39,397 bases of DNA from Nocardioides sp. GY 10127 (GCF_004919085.1 NZ_STGL01000015.1:1-39397); one strand, 5' to 3'. Shown: positions 20,683 to 29,467, counted from the stretch's first letter. The notes: generated from the letters alone by a model not told the origin. Numbers and translations are program-made.

Positions 20683-23208
20683 ATGAAGGCCCCCGTCAGC
20701 TGGATCCGCGAGTACGTGGACCTGCCCGCCGAGGTCACCACCGAGGCCCTCACCGACAAGCTCACGCTGCTCGGTCTCAAGCTCGAGGCGATCGAGAGCC
20801 CCGGCGCGGCCATCACCGGCCCGCTCGTGGTCGGCCGTGTCCTGACGCAGGACAAGGAGCCGCAGAAGAACGGCAAGACCATCAACTGGTGCACCGTCGA
20901 CGTCGGTGACGCCAACGGCACCGGCGAGCCCCAGGGCATCGTCTGCGGCGCCCACAACTTCGGCCCGGGCGACCTGGTCTGCGTGGTCCTGCCCGGGGGC
21001 GTGCTGCCGGGCGGCTTCGCGATCTCCGCGCGCAAGACCTACGGCCACGTCTCCGCGGGCATGATCTGCTCCGCCGCCGAGCTCGGCCTGCCCGAGGACG
21101 CCTTCGGTGGCGCCGGCGGCATCATCGTGCTGCCCGCCGACACCGCGCTGCAGCCCGGCTCCGACGTCCGCCCGCTCCTGGGCCTGGACGAGGAGATCAT
21201 CGAGTTCGAGGTGAACCCCGACCGCGCCTACGGCCTGTCCCTGCGCGGCATCGCCCGGGACGCCGCGCTGGGCTTCTCCGCCCCGTTCTCCGACCCGTGC
21301 GACCGGGTCCTGCCCGCCGCCGACGACGCGGGTCACCCCGTCGTCGTCGAGGACGAGGCCGGCTGCCCGGTCTTCGTCGCCCGCACCGTCGCCGGGTTCG
21401 ACCCCACGGCCGAGACCCCCGACTGGATGGCCTCGCGCCTCACCGCCGCGGGCATGCGGCCCATCAGCCTGGCCGTCGACGTCACCAACTACGTGATGCT
21501 CGAGACAGGCCGGCCGATCCACGGCTACGACGCCGAGAAGGTGGCGGGCGCGCTGCGCGTGCGCCGGGCCACGGTGGGCGAGAAGCTCACCACCCTCGAC
21601 GGGACGGCGCGGGTGCTCTCCGAGCAGGACCTCGTCATCGCGGACGACTCGGGCCCGATCGGCCTGGCCGGCGTCATGGGTGGCGAGACGACCGAGATGT
21701 CCGCCTCCACCACGCGGGTGCTCGTCGAGTCCGCGCACTGGGAGCCGGTGTCGATGTTCCGCACCGGCAAGCGCCACAAGATCTCCTCCGAGGCCGGCAA
21801 GCGCAACGAGCGCGGTGCCGACCCGGCGTCCTGCGAGGCCGCCGCGGACCGCGTGGTCGAGCTCCTCTGCGAGCTGGGCGGCGCCACCGCCGAGCCGGGC
21901 GTGACCGTGGTGGGCTCGGTGCCCGCGCCGTCCGCCATCACCATCGCCGCCGACCTGCCGCAGCGCGTGGCGGGCCTGCCGATCGACACCGCCACCGCGG
22001 TGGCGGCCCTCGAGGGCGTCGGGTGCACGGTCACGCTGGTCGCCGAGGTGGGCGAGGACGGCGTGCCGACCAACCGCCTCGTCGCCGTCCCGCCGACCTG
22101 GCGCCCGGACGTCACCGACCCCTTCGACCTCGTCGAGGAGGTGCTCCGCGTCGTCGGCTACGACCAGGTGCCCTCCGTCCTCCCGCGCGAGGCGGCCGGC
22201 CGCGGGCTCACCCGCAGCCAGCGCCTGCGTCGCCGTGTCGGCCGCACCCTGGCCGGGGCAGGCCTGTCCGAGGTCGTGTGCTTCCCGTTCGTCGGCCAGG
22301 CGGCCTTCGACAAGCTCGGGCTCGAGGCGGACGACCCGCGGCGCAGCACCGTGCGCCTGGCGAACCCGCTCTCGAACGAGGAGCCGGAGTACACCACCAC
22401 GCTGCTGCCGAACCTGCTCGGCACGGCCGCCCGCAACGTCGCCCGGGGTGCCGCCGGGGCCGCGGTCTTCGAGACCGCCACCGTGGCGATCCCGCGCGAG
22501 GGCGCCGGCCCCGCCCCGATCTACCCGACGCACACCCGGCCCACCGAGGCCGAGGTGGAGCAGCTGTTCGCGGCCCTGCCCGCCCAGCCGCTGCACCTGG
22601 GTGTCGTGCTGGCCGGCGAGCGCGAGCGCGCCGGCTGGTGGGGCGAGGGACGCGCGGCCGACTGGGCCGACGCGATCGCCGTGGCGCGCCGCCTGGCCAC
22701 CGAGCTCGGCGTCGACCTGGAGGTCGTGGCCAGCGTGCGTCAGCCGTGGCACCCGGGCCGCTGCGCAGCCCTGCGGGTGGGAGGTCGCACCCTCGGCCAC
22801 GCCGGCGAGCTGCACCCGCGCGTGGTCAAGGCCTTCGACCTCCCGGCCCGTGCGGCCGCCCTGGAGCTGGACCTGGACGCGCTGATGGCCGCCGCACCGG
22901 AGCGCGCCGTGCCGCCGACCCTGTCGACCTACCCGGTCGCCAAGGAGGACGTGGCGCTGGTCGTGGCCGAGGACGTCCCGGCGGCCCAGGTCGAGGCCGC
23001 GCTGCGCGAGGGGGCGGGTGAGCTGCTGGAGTCGATCCGGCTCTTCGACGTCTACCGCAGCGAGCAGCTGGGCTCCGACCGGAAGTCCCTGGCCTTCGCG
23101 CTGCGCCTGCGCGCGGGCGACCGCACGCTCACCGACGACGAGGTCAAGGGCGCCCGCGACGGCGCTGTGGCGCTCGCCGCGGAGCGCTGTGGTGCCACCC
23201 AGCGCTGA
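20683..23208 (+). CDS. pheT: Phenylalanine-tRNA ligase beta subunit
   Basis: An 841-residue beta subunit. It opens with MKAPVSWIREYVDLPAEV. A tRNA-binding OB domain follows (about residues 40-155), then B3/B4 with the editing site for tyrosyl-tRNA (LAVDVTNYVMLETGRPIHGYD), the B5 domain (about 405-480, with DPFDLVEEVLRVVGYD), a catalytic-like core and a C-terminal ferredoxin-fold anticodon-binding domain (YPVAKEDVALVV to the end). Length is normal. It is co-transcribed with pheS, and a strong hairpin lies 10 bp after the stop codon. Confidence 0.97.
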   Translation: MKAPVSWIREYVDLPAEVTTEALTDKLTLLGLKLEAIESPGAAITGPLVVGRVLTQDKEPQKNGKTINWCTVDVGDANGTGEPQGIVCGAHNFGPGDLVCVVLPGGVLPGGFAISARKTYGHVSAGMICSAAELGLPEDAFGGAGGIIVLPADTALQPGSDVRPLLGLDEEIIEFEVNPDRAYGLSLRGIARDAALGFSAPFSDPCDRVLPAADDAGHPVVVEDEAGCPVFVARTVAGFDPTAETPDWMASRLTAAGMRPISLAVDVTNYVMLETGRPIHGYDAEKVAGALRVRRATVGEKLTTLDGTARVLSEQDLVIADDSGPIGLAGVMGGETTEMSASTTRVLVESAHWEPVSMFRTGKRHKISSEAGKRNERGADPASCEAAADRVVELLCELGGATAEPGVTVVGSVPAPSAITIAADLPQRVAGLPIDTATAVAALEGVGCTVTLVAEVGEDGVPTNRLVAVPPTWRPDVTDPFDLVEEVLRVVGYDQVPSVLPREAAGRGLTRSQRLRRRVGRTLAGAGLSEVVCFPFVGQAAFDKLGLEADDPRRSTVRLANPLSNEEPEYTTTLLPNLLGTAARNVARGAAGAAVFETATVAIPREGAGPAPIYPTHTRPTEAEVEQLFAALPAQPLHLGVVLAGERERAGWWGEGRAADWADAIAVARRLATELGVDLEVVASVRQPWHPGRCAALRVGGRTLGHAGELHPRVVKAFDLPARAAALELDLDALMAAAPERAVPPTLSTYPVAKEDVALVVAEDVPAAQVEAALREGAGELLESIRLFDVYRSEQLGSDRKSLAFALRLRAGDRTLTDDEVKGARDGAVALAAERCGATQR

Positions 23209-23218
23209 GACGCGCCCC

Positions 23219-23250
23219 GCAGCCCGTCGCCGTCACCGGCGGCGGGCTGC
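23219..23250 (+). terminator. Terminator hairpin after pheT
   Basis: GCAGCCCGTCGCCG pairs with CGGCGGCGGGCTGC over 14 bp with a single G-U wobble, around a TCAC loop. There is no U-tract. It ends the pheST operon, and the next gene starts 24 bp later, so that gene needs its own promoter or some readthrough. Confidence 0.7.
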
Positions 23251-23273
23251 ACTGCGATGCCGATGAGCCGCCG

Positions 23274-26200
23274 ATGAGCGGCCCGCCGAGCATGCCGCCC
23301 CCGTCGCTCGAGCTCCTCGACCGCGTCGCGTGGGCCGGTGCTGCGCTGCCTGCGGGCCGGGGCCCCGCGCTGCTGGCGCTGCTGGCGGCGGCCGGCGGCC
23401 GGCCGGTCTCCGAGGAGCGCCTGGTCCACGGCCTGTGGGACGAGGACGCCGTGCCCGCCAGCCCGACCCGCGCGCTCCAGGTGGTCGTCTCGCGCGTGCG
23501 GACCCAGACGAGCGCCGAGGCCGTCGTCCGCACCCCGCAGGGCTACCGCCTCGGCCTCGCGGACGACGACGTCGACGTCCTGGTCCTGGACGTCCTCGCC
23601 CGGGCGGCGGCGACCGCGACGGACGAGGGCGACCCGGACGAGGCCGTCCGTGCCGCCCGGTCCGCGCTCGCGCTGCCGGTCGGCGAGGCCGGGACGCTCG
23701 AGGCGGGAGGCCCGCTCGCCGAGCTGCGGCTCGAGGCGCTGGCCACGCAGGCACGCGGCCGCGCCCTGCTGGGACGGGCGCTCTGCGCGCGGGGCGAGCA
23801 CCCCGAGGCGCTGCCGCTGCTCGAGCAGCACGTCGGTGGGGACGGCGTCGACGACGAGGCCGCCCAGGCGGCCCTGCTGCGCAGCCTGGCCGCGGTGCGG
23901 GGCGTGCCCGCCGCCCTGGAGCGGTACGACGGCCTGCGGGCCGACCTCTCCGACCGGCTCGGCATCGACCCGGGCCCGCGGCTCCAGGAGCTCCACGCCG
24001 AGCTGCTGGCGGCCGACCGGCCCGTGCGCGAGGGCCTGGCCCACGCCTCGACGTCGCTGGTCGGCCGGGACGGCGACCTGCGGACCCTGCGCGGGCTGCT
24101 GGCGCGGCACCGGGTGGTCTCGATCCTCGGCCCGGGAGGCCTGGGCAAGACGCGCCTGGCCATGACGCTGGCCGCGGAGGCCGTGCAGCCGGTGGTCCGC
24201 GTGGTCGAGCTGGTCGGCGTGACGGAGCCTGAAGGAGTCCTGCCGGAGCTCGCCTCGGTCCTGGGCGTGCGCGACTCGGCCGGGCAGCGGCTGCTCCTCA
24301 CCCCCGAGCAGCAGCGCGACGTCCGCGGTCGGCTGGCCGCGCACCTCGGCCGTGCCCCGACCCTGCTCGTGCTGGACAACTGCGAGCAGGTGGTCGCCGC
24401 GGTCGCCGACGTGGTGGCCTTCCTCGTCGCTGCCTGCCCGCGGCTCACCGTGGTGACCACGACCCGGGCCCCGCTGGCGATCGCTGCGGAGGCCGTGCTC
24501 GCGCTCCCCGTGCTCGGGCGCGAGGACGCCGTCCGGCTGTTCACCGAGCGCGCCCGCGCGGCCCGTCCCGGCGTCCAGCTCGACCCCGCCGAGGTCGCCG
24601 AGGTGGTCGCCCGCCTGGACGGCCTTCCGCTGGCGGTGGAGCTCGCCGCCGCCAAGGTGCGGGTGATGTCGGTGGCGGAGGTCGCACGCCGGCTCCAGGA
24701 CCGCTTCGCCCTGCTCCGCGGCAACGACCGCTCGGCGCCGGACCGGCACCGCACGCTGCTGGCCGTCGTGGACTGGTCGTGGGACCTGCTCGACGACGAC
24801 GGGCGCGCCGCCCTGTGCCGGCTCGCCCTGTTCCCCGACGGGTTCGCCCTGGATGGGGCCGACGCGCTGCTCAGCGGGGTGCTGCCGGGCGGCAGCGACC
24901 CGCTCGACGCCGTGCAGGCCCTCCTCGACCAGTCCCTGCTCTCGCTGGTGGAGGAGGGTGGGCGTGAGCCCCGCTACCGGATGCTGGAGACCGTGCGCGA
25001 GCTCGGGCTGCAGCGCCTGACCGCGATCGGTGACGAGGTCGCGGCGCGCGCACGGCTGCGCGGCTGGGCCGTGGCGCTGGCCGAGCGGGAGACCCCGGGG
25101 CTGCACGGCGCGGACCAGCTGGCCGCGCTGGACCGGCTCGATCCCGAGATGACGACGCTGGCCGCGGAGCTGCGCGGGGCGCTGGACGCGGTGGAGCGCG
25201 AGGACGCCGTCCGCCTGCTCGCGGCGCTGGGCGCGGTGTGGACGATCCGGGGCGACCACGTCCGCATGCTCTCCCTGCTCGCCACGGTCGAGGACGTCCT
25301 GGCCGGGTGGGAGCCCGCGCCACCCGATCGCGACGCAGCCCTGGCAGCGAGCGTCGCGGTGGTGCGCAACGCGGTGATCGCCGCGACCCTGCCGACCGGG
25401 GCCGCTCGCGAGCTGCTGCGTCGGCACGGCGAGGAGGCCTCGCTGCCGGCGGTCCGGGCCGCGGCCCGACTGCTCGCCTCGCCCGGCGCCGTGGATCTCG
25501 CCGGCGCCCGGGAGCACCTCGCCGCCCTCGTGGAGCACGAGGACCGGCGCACCCGGGCACTGGCCCTGGCCTGGAGCTGCCACGCCCGGGAGAACTCCGG
25601 CGACATCGCCGCGGCCGTCGCCGACGGCGAGGCCGCGCTGGCGCTGTGGCGCCCCGAGGACGGGCCCTGGCAACGCGTCCAGACCCTCTCCCAGCTCATC
25701 GACCTGCACGCGCAGCGTGGCGACGAGGCGACGGTGGTGCGCCAGGCCCGGACGGTCCTGCCGATGCTCGAGCGCCTCGGCGCCGTCGACGACTGCGTGC
25801 AGCTGCTCGCCGTCCTCGGGTGTGCCGCCATCACGGCCGGGGACCTCGAGGAGGCGGAGGCGCTCCTGGCCGAGACCGACCGGCTGCTCAGCGGCCCGCA
25901 CGCCGCCGAGCTGGGGCTGCGCTCCAGCTTCGGGGTCGGGCCGCTGCGGGCGGAGCTGCTGCTGGCGCAGGGCAGGGTCGCCGAGGGGCTGGCCGTCTAC
26001 CGCGAGGCGGTCACCGACATCTCCGAGCTCCGGCTGCCCGGCTGGGAGGAGGCCGGCCTCCTCGCCCCCTGGCAGCTGTTCGCGGCGGCCGCGCTCACCA
26101 TGGCCCTCGCCCGCCACGGCCGGTCCGGCGCCGGTGGGGCCGGCGAGGACGTCCACGCCGACCTGCGCTCCCACGTCGACCAGCTGCTGCGAGCCGACGC

Positions 26201-26534
26201 CGGCGCCGGCGCCGACGCCGGCGTGCGCCCGGAGCTCGACGTCCCGCTCCTGGGGATCGTCGCGTTCGCCCTGGGCGGCTGGGAGGTCCACCGCGGCCCG
26301 GACGCCGCCCTGCCGGCCGCCGCCCGGCTGCTGCGTGCCGCCGAGGCCGCCGGGTACAACCGGTACGTGCCCTCGCTCGCCTGGGCGCCGCTGGCCGCCG
26401 AGCTCGACGGCCGCGCGCCCGGGCTGCTGGCCTCGGTGCCGTCCCTGGCGCTGGGGGAGGAGCCCGCGCGGCGCCTCTCGGACGAGGTGGGCGCCGGCCT
26501 GGCCGCCCTGGACGGCGTCCACCGCCCCTCGTAG
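23274..26534 (+). CDS. AfsR/SARP-like regulator: winged helix, BTAD, NB-ARC ATPase, TPR-like
   Basis: A 1086-residue signal-transduction regulator. Residues 1-95 resemble an OmpR-type winged helix (LVHGLWDEDAVPASPTRALQ, ending TPQGYRLGL). Residues of about 96-245 form a bacterial transcriptional activation domain ending LGIDPGPRLQELHAELL. An NB-ARC/STAND ATPase follows: P-loop SILGPGGLGKTRLA near 288, Walker B TLLVLDNCEQV near 363, then GLPLAVELAAAKVR. From about 500 to the end are alpha-helical, TPR-like repeats. STAND proteins are usually held inactive until a ligand binds the repeats. It faces the convergent DrrA/DrrB-type exporter and may control it, though co-regulation is inference. A short ADAGAGADAG repeat lies near residue 980. 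Confidence 0.87.
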   Translation: MSGPPSMPPPSLELLDRVAWAGAALPAGRGPALLALLAAAGGRPVSEERLVHGLWDEDAVPASPTRALQVVVSRVRTQTSAEAVVRTPQGYRLGLADDDVDVLVLDVLARAAATATDEGDPDEAVRAARSALALPVGEAGTLEAGGPLAELRLEALATQARGRALLGRALCARGEHPEALPLLEQHVGGDGVDDEAAQAALLRSLAAVRGVPAALERYDGLRADLSDRLGIDPGPRLQELHAELLAADRPVREGLAHASTSLVGRDGDLRTLRGLLARHRVVSILGPGGLGKTRLAMTLAAEAVQPVVRVVELVGVTEPEGVLPELASVLGVRDSAGQRLLLTPEQQRDVRGRLAAHLGRAPTLLVLDNCEQVVAAVADVVAFLVAACPRLTVVTTTRAPLAIAAEAVLALPVLGREDAVRLFTERARAARPGVQLDPAEVAEVVARLDGLPLAVELAAAKVRVMSVAEVARRLQDRFALLRGNDRSAPDRHRTLLAVVDWSWDLLDDDGRAALCRLALFPDGFALDGADALLSGVLPGGSDPLDAVQALLDQSLLSLVEEGGREPRYRMLETVRELGLQRLTAIGDEVAARARLRGWAVALAERETPGLHGADQLAALDRLDPEMTTLAAELRGALDAVEREDAVRLLAALGAVWTIRGDHVRMLSLLATVEDVLAGWEPAPPDRDAALAASVAVVRNAVIAATLPTGAARELLRRHGEEASLPAVRAAARLLASPGAVDLAGAREHLAALVEHEDRRTRALALAWSCHARENSGDIAAAVADGEAALALWRPEDGPWQRVQTLSQLIDLHAQRGDEATVVRQARTVLPMLERLGAVDDCVQLLAVLGCAAITAGDLEEAEALLAETDRLLSGPHAAELGLRSSFGVGPLRAELLLAQGRVAEGLAVYREAVTDISELRLPGWEEAGLLAPWQLFAAAALTMALARHGRSGAGGAGEDVHADLRSHVDQLLRADAGAGADAGVRPELDVPLLGIVAFALGGWEVHRGPDAALPAAARLLRAAEAAGYNRYVPSLAWAPLAAELDGRAPGLLASVPSLALGEEPARRLSDEVGAGLAALDGVHRPS

Positions 26535-26550
26535 CCCCTCGACGGCGGGG

Positions 26551-27402
26551 TCAGACCTTCCGCGCGTAGGAGCGCACCGAGAGCGGCGCGAAGATCGCGA
26601 CGACGACGAGGCAGCCCAGGAGTGCGGCGCCCACGTGCCAGGTGACCTGGCCGTCGTTGAGCAGGTCGCGCACGGCGGCGATGACGAGGCTGACCGGGTT
26701 CCAGGTGACGAAGTGCTGGAGCCACGAGGGGAGCGTGTCGACCGGGACGAACGCGTTCGAGAGGAACGTCAGCGGGAACATCACCATCATCGAGATGCCC
26801 TGCACGCTCTGCGCCGAGCGGGCGACGGTGCCCAGCCAGGTGAAGATCCAGGACAGCGACCAGCCCGCGGCGACGACCACCAGCCAGCCACCGACGACGC
26901 CGGGCAGGCCGCCGCCCGGCCGGTAGCCCATGGCCAGGCCGGTGAGGACGGTGAGCGTCGCGGCGATCGCGTAGCGGACCAGGTCGGCCACCGCCGGCCC
27001 GGCGAGCGGGGCGATGCGGGCGATGGGCAGCGACCGGAACCGGTCGAAGACGCCCTTGTCCATGTCGTCGCGCAGCGAGATGCCGGTCGCCATGCAGGCG
27101 GTGAGCGCCGTCTGCCCGAGGATGCCGGGGATGAGCGTCGGCAGGTAGCTGCTCACGCCGCCCGCGATGGCGCCGCCGAACAGGTAGGCGAACATCGCGG
27201 TGAACAGCAGCGGCTGGATGGCGACGTCCACGAGCTGCTCGGGGTTGCGGCGCATGGTGATGAGCGAGCGGCCGGCCAGGGCCAGCGTCTGGGTGAGGGT
27301 GTCGCGCAGGCCGGGGCGGGCCGGGAGGGTCGCGGGGTCGACGACGACGGCGGCCCCGGCTGCGGCCGGGCGGGTGTCGGTGGGGGTCGTGAGCGTGGTC
27401 AT
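26551..27402 (-). CDS. ABC-2 type exporter permease (DrrB-like)
   Basis: A 283-residue membrane subunit with about six helices. Its N-terminal cytoplasmic part LTQTLALAGRSLITMRRNPE and the block GISLRDDMDKGVFDRFRSLP are characteristic of DrrB-type daunorubicin-resistance permeases, as is FPLTFLSNAFVPVDTLPSWL before the last helices. Its ATG overlaps the stop codon of the ATPase gene (ATGA), so the subunits are translationally coupled. Together they would form an exporter for a hydrophobic compound, lipid or drug. The gene converges on the AfsR-like regulator with 16 bp between them. Confidence 0.93.
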   Translation of the reverse strand: MTTLTTPTDTRPAAAGAAVVVDPATLPARPGLRDTLTQTLALAGRSLITMRRNPEQLVDVAIQPLLFTAMFAYLFGGAIAGGVSSYLPTLIPGILGQTALTACMATGISLRDDMDKGVFDRFRSLPIARIAPLAGPAVADLVRYAIAATLTVLTGLAMGYRPGGGLPGVVGGWLVVVAAGWSLSWIFTWLGTVARSAQSVQGISMMVMFPLTFLSNAFVPVDTLPSWLQHFVTWNPVSLVIAAVRDLLNDGQVTWHVGAALLGCLVVVAIFAPLSVRSYARKV

Positions 27403-28460
27403 CAGGCCACCTCTCCGTTCTCGTGCTGGTCGGTGGCGGCGGCGCCCGTGGGCGCCCCGGTGAGGGTGAGGAAGACCTCGTCCAGCGTGGGCTGGGCGAC
27501 GGTGGCGGAGGCGATGGAGACCCCCGCCGCGCGCAGGGCGATGAGGACGTCGGCCGCGGCGTCCGCCTGCGCGAGGGGCACGTTCAGCGCGCCGGCCTCG
27601 GGGGTGACGGTGGGCGCCTGGCCGGTGGCCCCGGCGACGAGTCCGGCGGCCTCCTGGGTCCGGGCGGGGTCGGTGAGCCGCACCTGGAGGGTCGAGGACC
27701 CGACCGCGGCCTTGAGCTCCTCGGGCGTGCCCTCGGCGACCTTGCGGCCGTGGTCGATGACCGCGATCCGGTCCGCGAGCTGGTCGGCCTCGTCGAGGTA
27801 CTGGGTGGTCAGGAGCACGGTGCAGCCGGAGGCGACGAGCTCGCGGATGGTGTCCCACATCTGCCCGCGGGTGCGCGGGTCGAGCCCGGTCGTGGGCTCG
27901 TCCAGGAAGATGAGCGGCGGGCGGCTGAGCAGGCTCGCGGCGAGGTCGAGACGCCGGCGCATGCCGCCCGAGAAGCCGGAGAGCGGGCGGTCGGCGGCCT
28001 CCTGGAGGCCGAATCGCTCGAGCAGGTCGACCGCCCGGCTGCGGGCCTCGCGGCGGCTCATCCCGAGCAGCCGGCCGAAGAGCCGCAGGTTCTCCGTGGC
28101 GGTGAGCCGCTCGTCGACGGAGGCGTACTGGCCGGTGAGCCCGATGAGCTGGCGGACCCTGTGCGGCTCGCGCCGGACGTCCACGCCCAGGATGCGGGCC
28201 TCGCCGCCGTCGATCGGCAGGAGCGTGGCGAGCATGGACAGGGTGGTGGTCTTGCCCGCGCCGTTGGGGCCCAGGACGCCGAACACCTCGCCGCGTCGGA
28301 CCTCGAGGTCGACGCCGTCGACGGCGCGGTGGCCGCCGAACGTCTTGACGAGGCCGGTGGCCTGCACGGCGAGGTCGCCGGGCTGGGTGTCGGGCCGGGT
28401 GTCGGGCCGGGTGTCGGTGCGTGGGCTGAGCTGTGGGCCGGGGGACTGGCTGGTGGTCAT
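27402..28460 (-). CDS. ABC exporter ATP-binding subunit (DrrA-like)
   Basis: A 352-residue ATPase. Walker A GVLGPNGAGKTTTLSML lies near residue 60, Q-loop region LTGQYASVDERLTATENL, signature FSGGMRRRLDLAASLL, Walker B LIFLDEPTTGLD, and a DrrA-type C-terminal extension ending with the conserved PTLDEVFLTLTG. The N-terminal 28 residues are a Thr/Asp/Arg/Pro tail partly coded by a 12-bp tandem repeat and probably unstructured. It is the first gene of the drrAB-like pair, and its promoter region holds a perfect 12-bp inverted repeat. No TetR or PadR regulator is adjacent, which is unusual for this exporter type. Confidence 0.93.
   Translation of the reverse strand: MTTSQSPGPQLSPRTDTRPDTRPDTQPGDLAVQATGLVKTFGGHRAVDGVDLEVRRGEVFGVLGPNGAGKTTTLSMLATLLPIDGGEARILGVDVRREPHRVRQLIGLTGQYASVDERLTATENLRLFGRLLGMSRREARSRAVDLLERFGLQEAADRPLSGFSGGMRRRLDLAASLLSRPPLIFLDEPTTGLDPRTRGQMWDTIRELVASGCTVLLTTQYLDEADQLADRIAVIDHGRKVAEGTPEELKAAVGSSTLQVRLTDPARTQEAAGLVAGATGQAPTVTPEAGALNVPLAQADAAADVLIALRAAGVSIASATVAQPTLDEVFLTLTGAPTGAAATDQHENGEVA
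28387..28418. repeat. 12-bp tandem repeat in the DrrA-like gene
   Basis: GTGTCGGGCCGG occurs twice in full and then in part (plus strand). It encodes the T-R-P-D repeats of the N-terminal tail. Copy-number change would be in frame and outside the ATPase fold. Confidence 0.85.
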
Positions 28461-28488
28461 GGCGCCACCGTGCCCGCGCCCGCCTTCA

Positions 28489-28526
28489 CCGGTGTTTCAC
28501 TGCCCGCCCCACCCGTGAAACACCGG
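28489..28526. promoter_or_regulatory. Perfect 12-bp inverted repeat, operator upstream of drrAB-like genes
   Basis: CCGGTGTTTCAC (28489-28500) and GTGAAACACCGG (28515-28526) are perfect inverted copies, 14 bp apart. Weaker half-site copies follow (GGAACACC at 28531-28538 and GTGAACCG at 28543-28550). The arms are AT-richer than the surroundings, which suits a protein-binding site controlling the exporter and perhaps the gene behind it. Confidence 0.65.
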
Positions 28527-28560
28527 CTGCGGAACACCATCCGTGAACCGCCCGTGGCCC

Positions 28561-29379
28561 TCAGGTCAGCGGCGCCGCCACGGCCGCCCGGAAGGCGGCG
28601 AAGGCCTCGGGCGAGCCGGTCACCGTGATCCCGGCGTCGTCCCGGCGGTGCCAGAGCCAGGCGTCGAGGTCGGCGGCGTCGCCACGGACCTCGCACGTGA
28701 GCCGGTCGTCGGGGGCCGCCCCGGCGTCCTGCGCGCGCAGCACCAGGTGCGGGCCGTCGACGCTCCAGCCCTCCGGGGAGGTCCCCACCAGGTGCCCGGT
28801 CACGACGCGGAGCACGTGGCCGGTGTCGAGGAGCCGGAGCACGGTCGCGTGGCCGTCCGGGGTGAACGTCGACCAGGCCGGCGGCTCGCCGCCGTACATG
28901 ACGTCGAGCAGCTCGTGCACGCCGTCCGCGGCCAGCTCGGCGGGCAGCGGCGTCACGCACCCGGCGGCCTGCTCGGCGTCCAGCCGGTGGACGAGGGCCT
29001 CGTGCGCCTGCCGGCGGACGGTGAAGCCCACGGTCTGTTCCTCGGCCCACGACCAGGCCTCCTCCGCCGGGTCGGCCTGGCGCAGCAGGGCGTGCAGGTC
29101 GGCGCCGGCCTCGGCGAGCGCGGCGAGCAGGCCCTCCCGGTCGGCGGGCCGGACGCGGTCGAGGGACTCAGGTGCCTGCGGGCGGTGGCGGATCACCCAC
29201 GCCCAGAACGAGTGCACCTCGGTGAGGTGCCAGACCAGGTCCTCGGCGTCCCAGTCCGGGCACGCGGGCACCCGCGCGTGTGGGTCGCACCCCGTGAGGA
29301 CGTCGAGAAACCGCTGGGACTCGACCCGCAGGTGGTTGAGCAGGACGTGCGTGGGTAGGAGAGTGGAGGCCGCCGTCAC
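28561..29379 (-). CDS. TIGR03083-type protein (mycothiol-dependent maleylpyruvate isomerase fold)
   Basis: A 272-residue member of the mycothiol-dependent isomerase N-terminal superfamily. The N-terminal helix region LLNHLRVESQRFLDVLTG leads to the metal-site signature VPACPDWDAEDLVWHLTEVH, and a second histidine lies in RRQAHEALVHRLDAE, which resembles the family's H-x-x-x-x-x-x-x-D. A C-terminal SCP2-like domain of about 90 residues ends the protein. The enzyme is probably metal- and perhaps mycothiol-dependent; the substrate is unknown. The GTG start was chosen because TACGGT lies six bases before it and upstream codons run into the argC promoter. It is divergent from argC and in the same direction as the drrAB-like genes. 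Confidence 0.83.
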   Translation of the reverse strand: MTAASTLLPTHVLLNHLRVESQRFLDVLTGCDPHARVPACPDWDAEDLVWHLTEVHSFWAWVIRHRPQAPESLDRVRPADREGLLAALAEAGADLHALLRQADPAEEAWSWAEEQTVGFTVRRQAHEALVHRLDAEQAAGCVTPLPAELAADGVHELLDVMYGGEPPAWSTFTPDGHATVLRLLDTGHVLRVVTGHLVGTSPEGWSVDGPHLVLRAQDAGAAPDDRLTCEVRGDAADLDAWLWHRRDDAGITVTGSPEAFAAFRAAVAAPLT

Positions 29380-29385
29380 CCGGCG

Positions 29386-29391
29386 ACCGTA
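29386..29391 (-). promoter_or_regulatory. -10 box TACGGT, leaderless promoter of the TIGR03083-type gene
   Basis: On the minus strand TACGGT is followed by six bases and GTG, and no ribosome-binding site is present. It lies back to back with the argC promoter. Confidence 0.45.
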
Positions 29392-29430
29392 GGCCGCACG
29401 AGCATGTGACGGAAGCGTGTTTCCACCCGT

Positions 29431-29465
29431 TTCACATATCCATGCAAAGGCATGTATGTTCATGC
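29431..29465 (+). promoter_or_regulatory. argC promoter with overlapping ARG-box-like operator
   Basis: -35 TTCACA (29431-29436) and -10 TATGTT (29455-29460) are 18 bp apart; the chosen argC ATG begins 7 nt after the -10, so the transcript is probably leaderless. An inverted repeat GCATG-N6-CATGC (29450-29465) is centred exactly on the -10 box, with a further CATGC at 29441-29445. Such TGCAT-type half-sites resemble actinobacterial ARG boxes. ArgR encoded in the same operon would close this promoter when arginine is plentiful. Confidence 0.7.
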
Positions 29466-29467
29466 AC

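Noticed and set aside
15582..21035. 1817-codon open frame on the minus strand
   Set aside because: It is antisense to rplT, the methyltransferase, kinase, WYL regulator, pheS and part of pheT, all well supported. Its composition (Gly/Arg/Ala/His-rich) is that of an antisense shadow.
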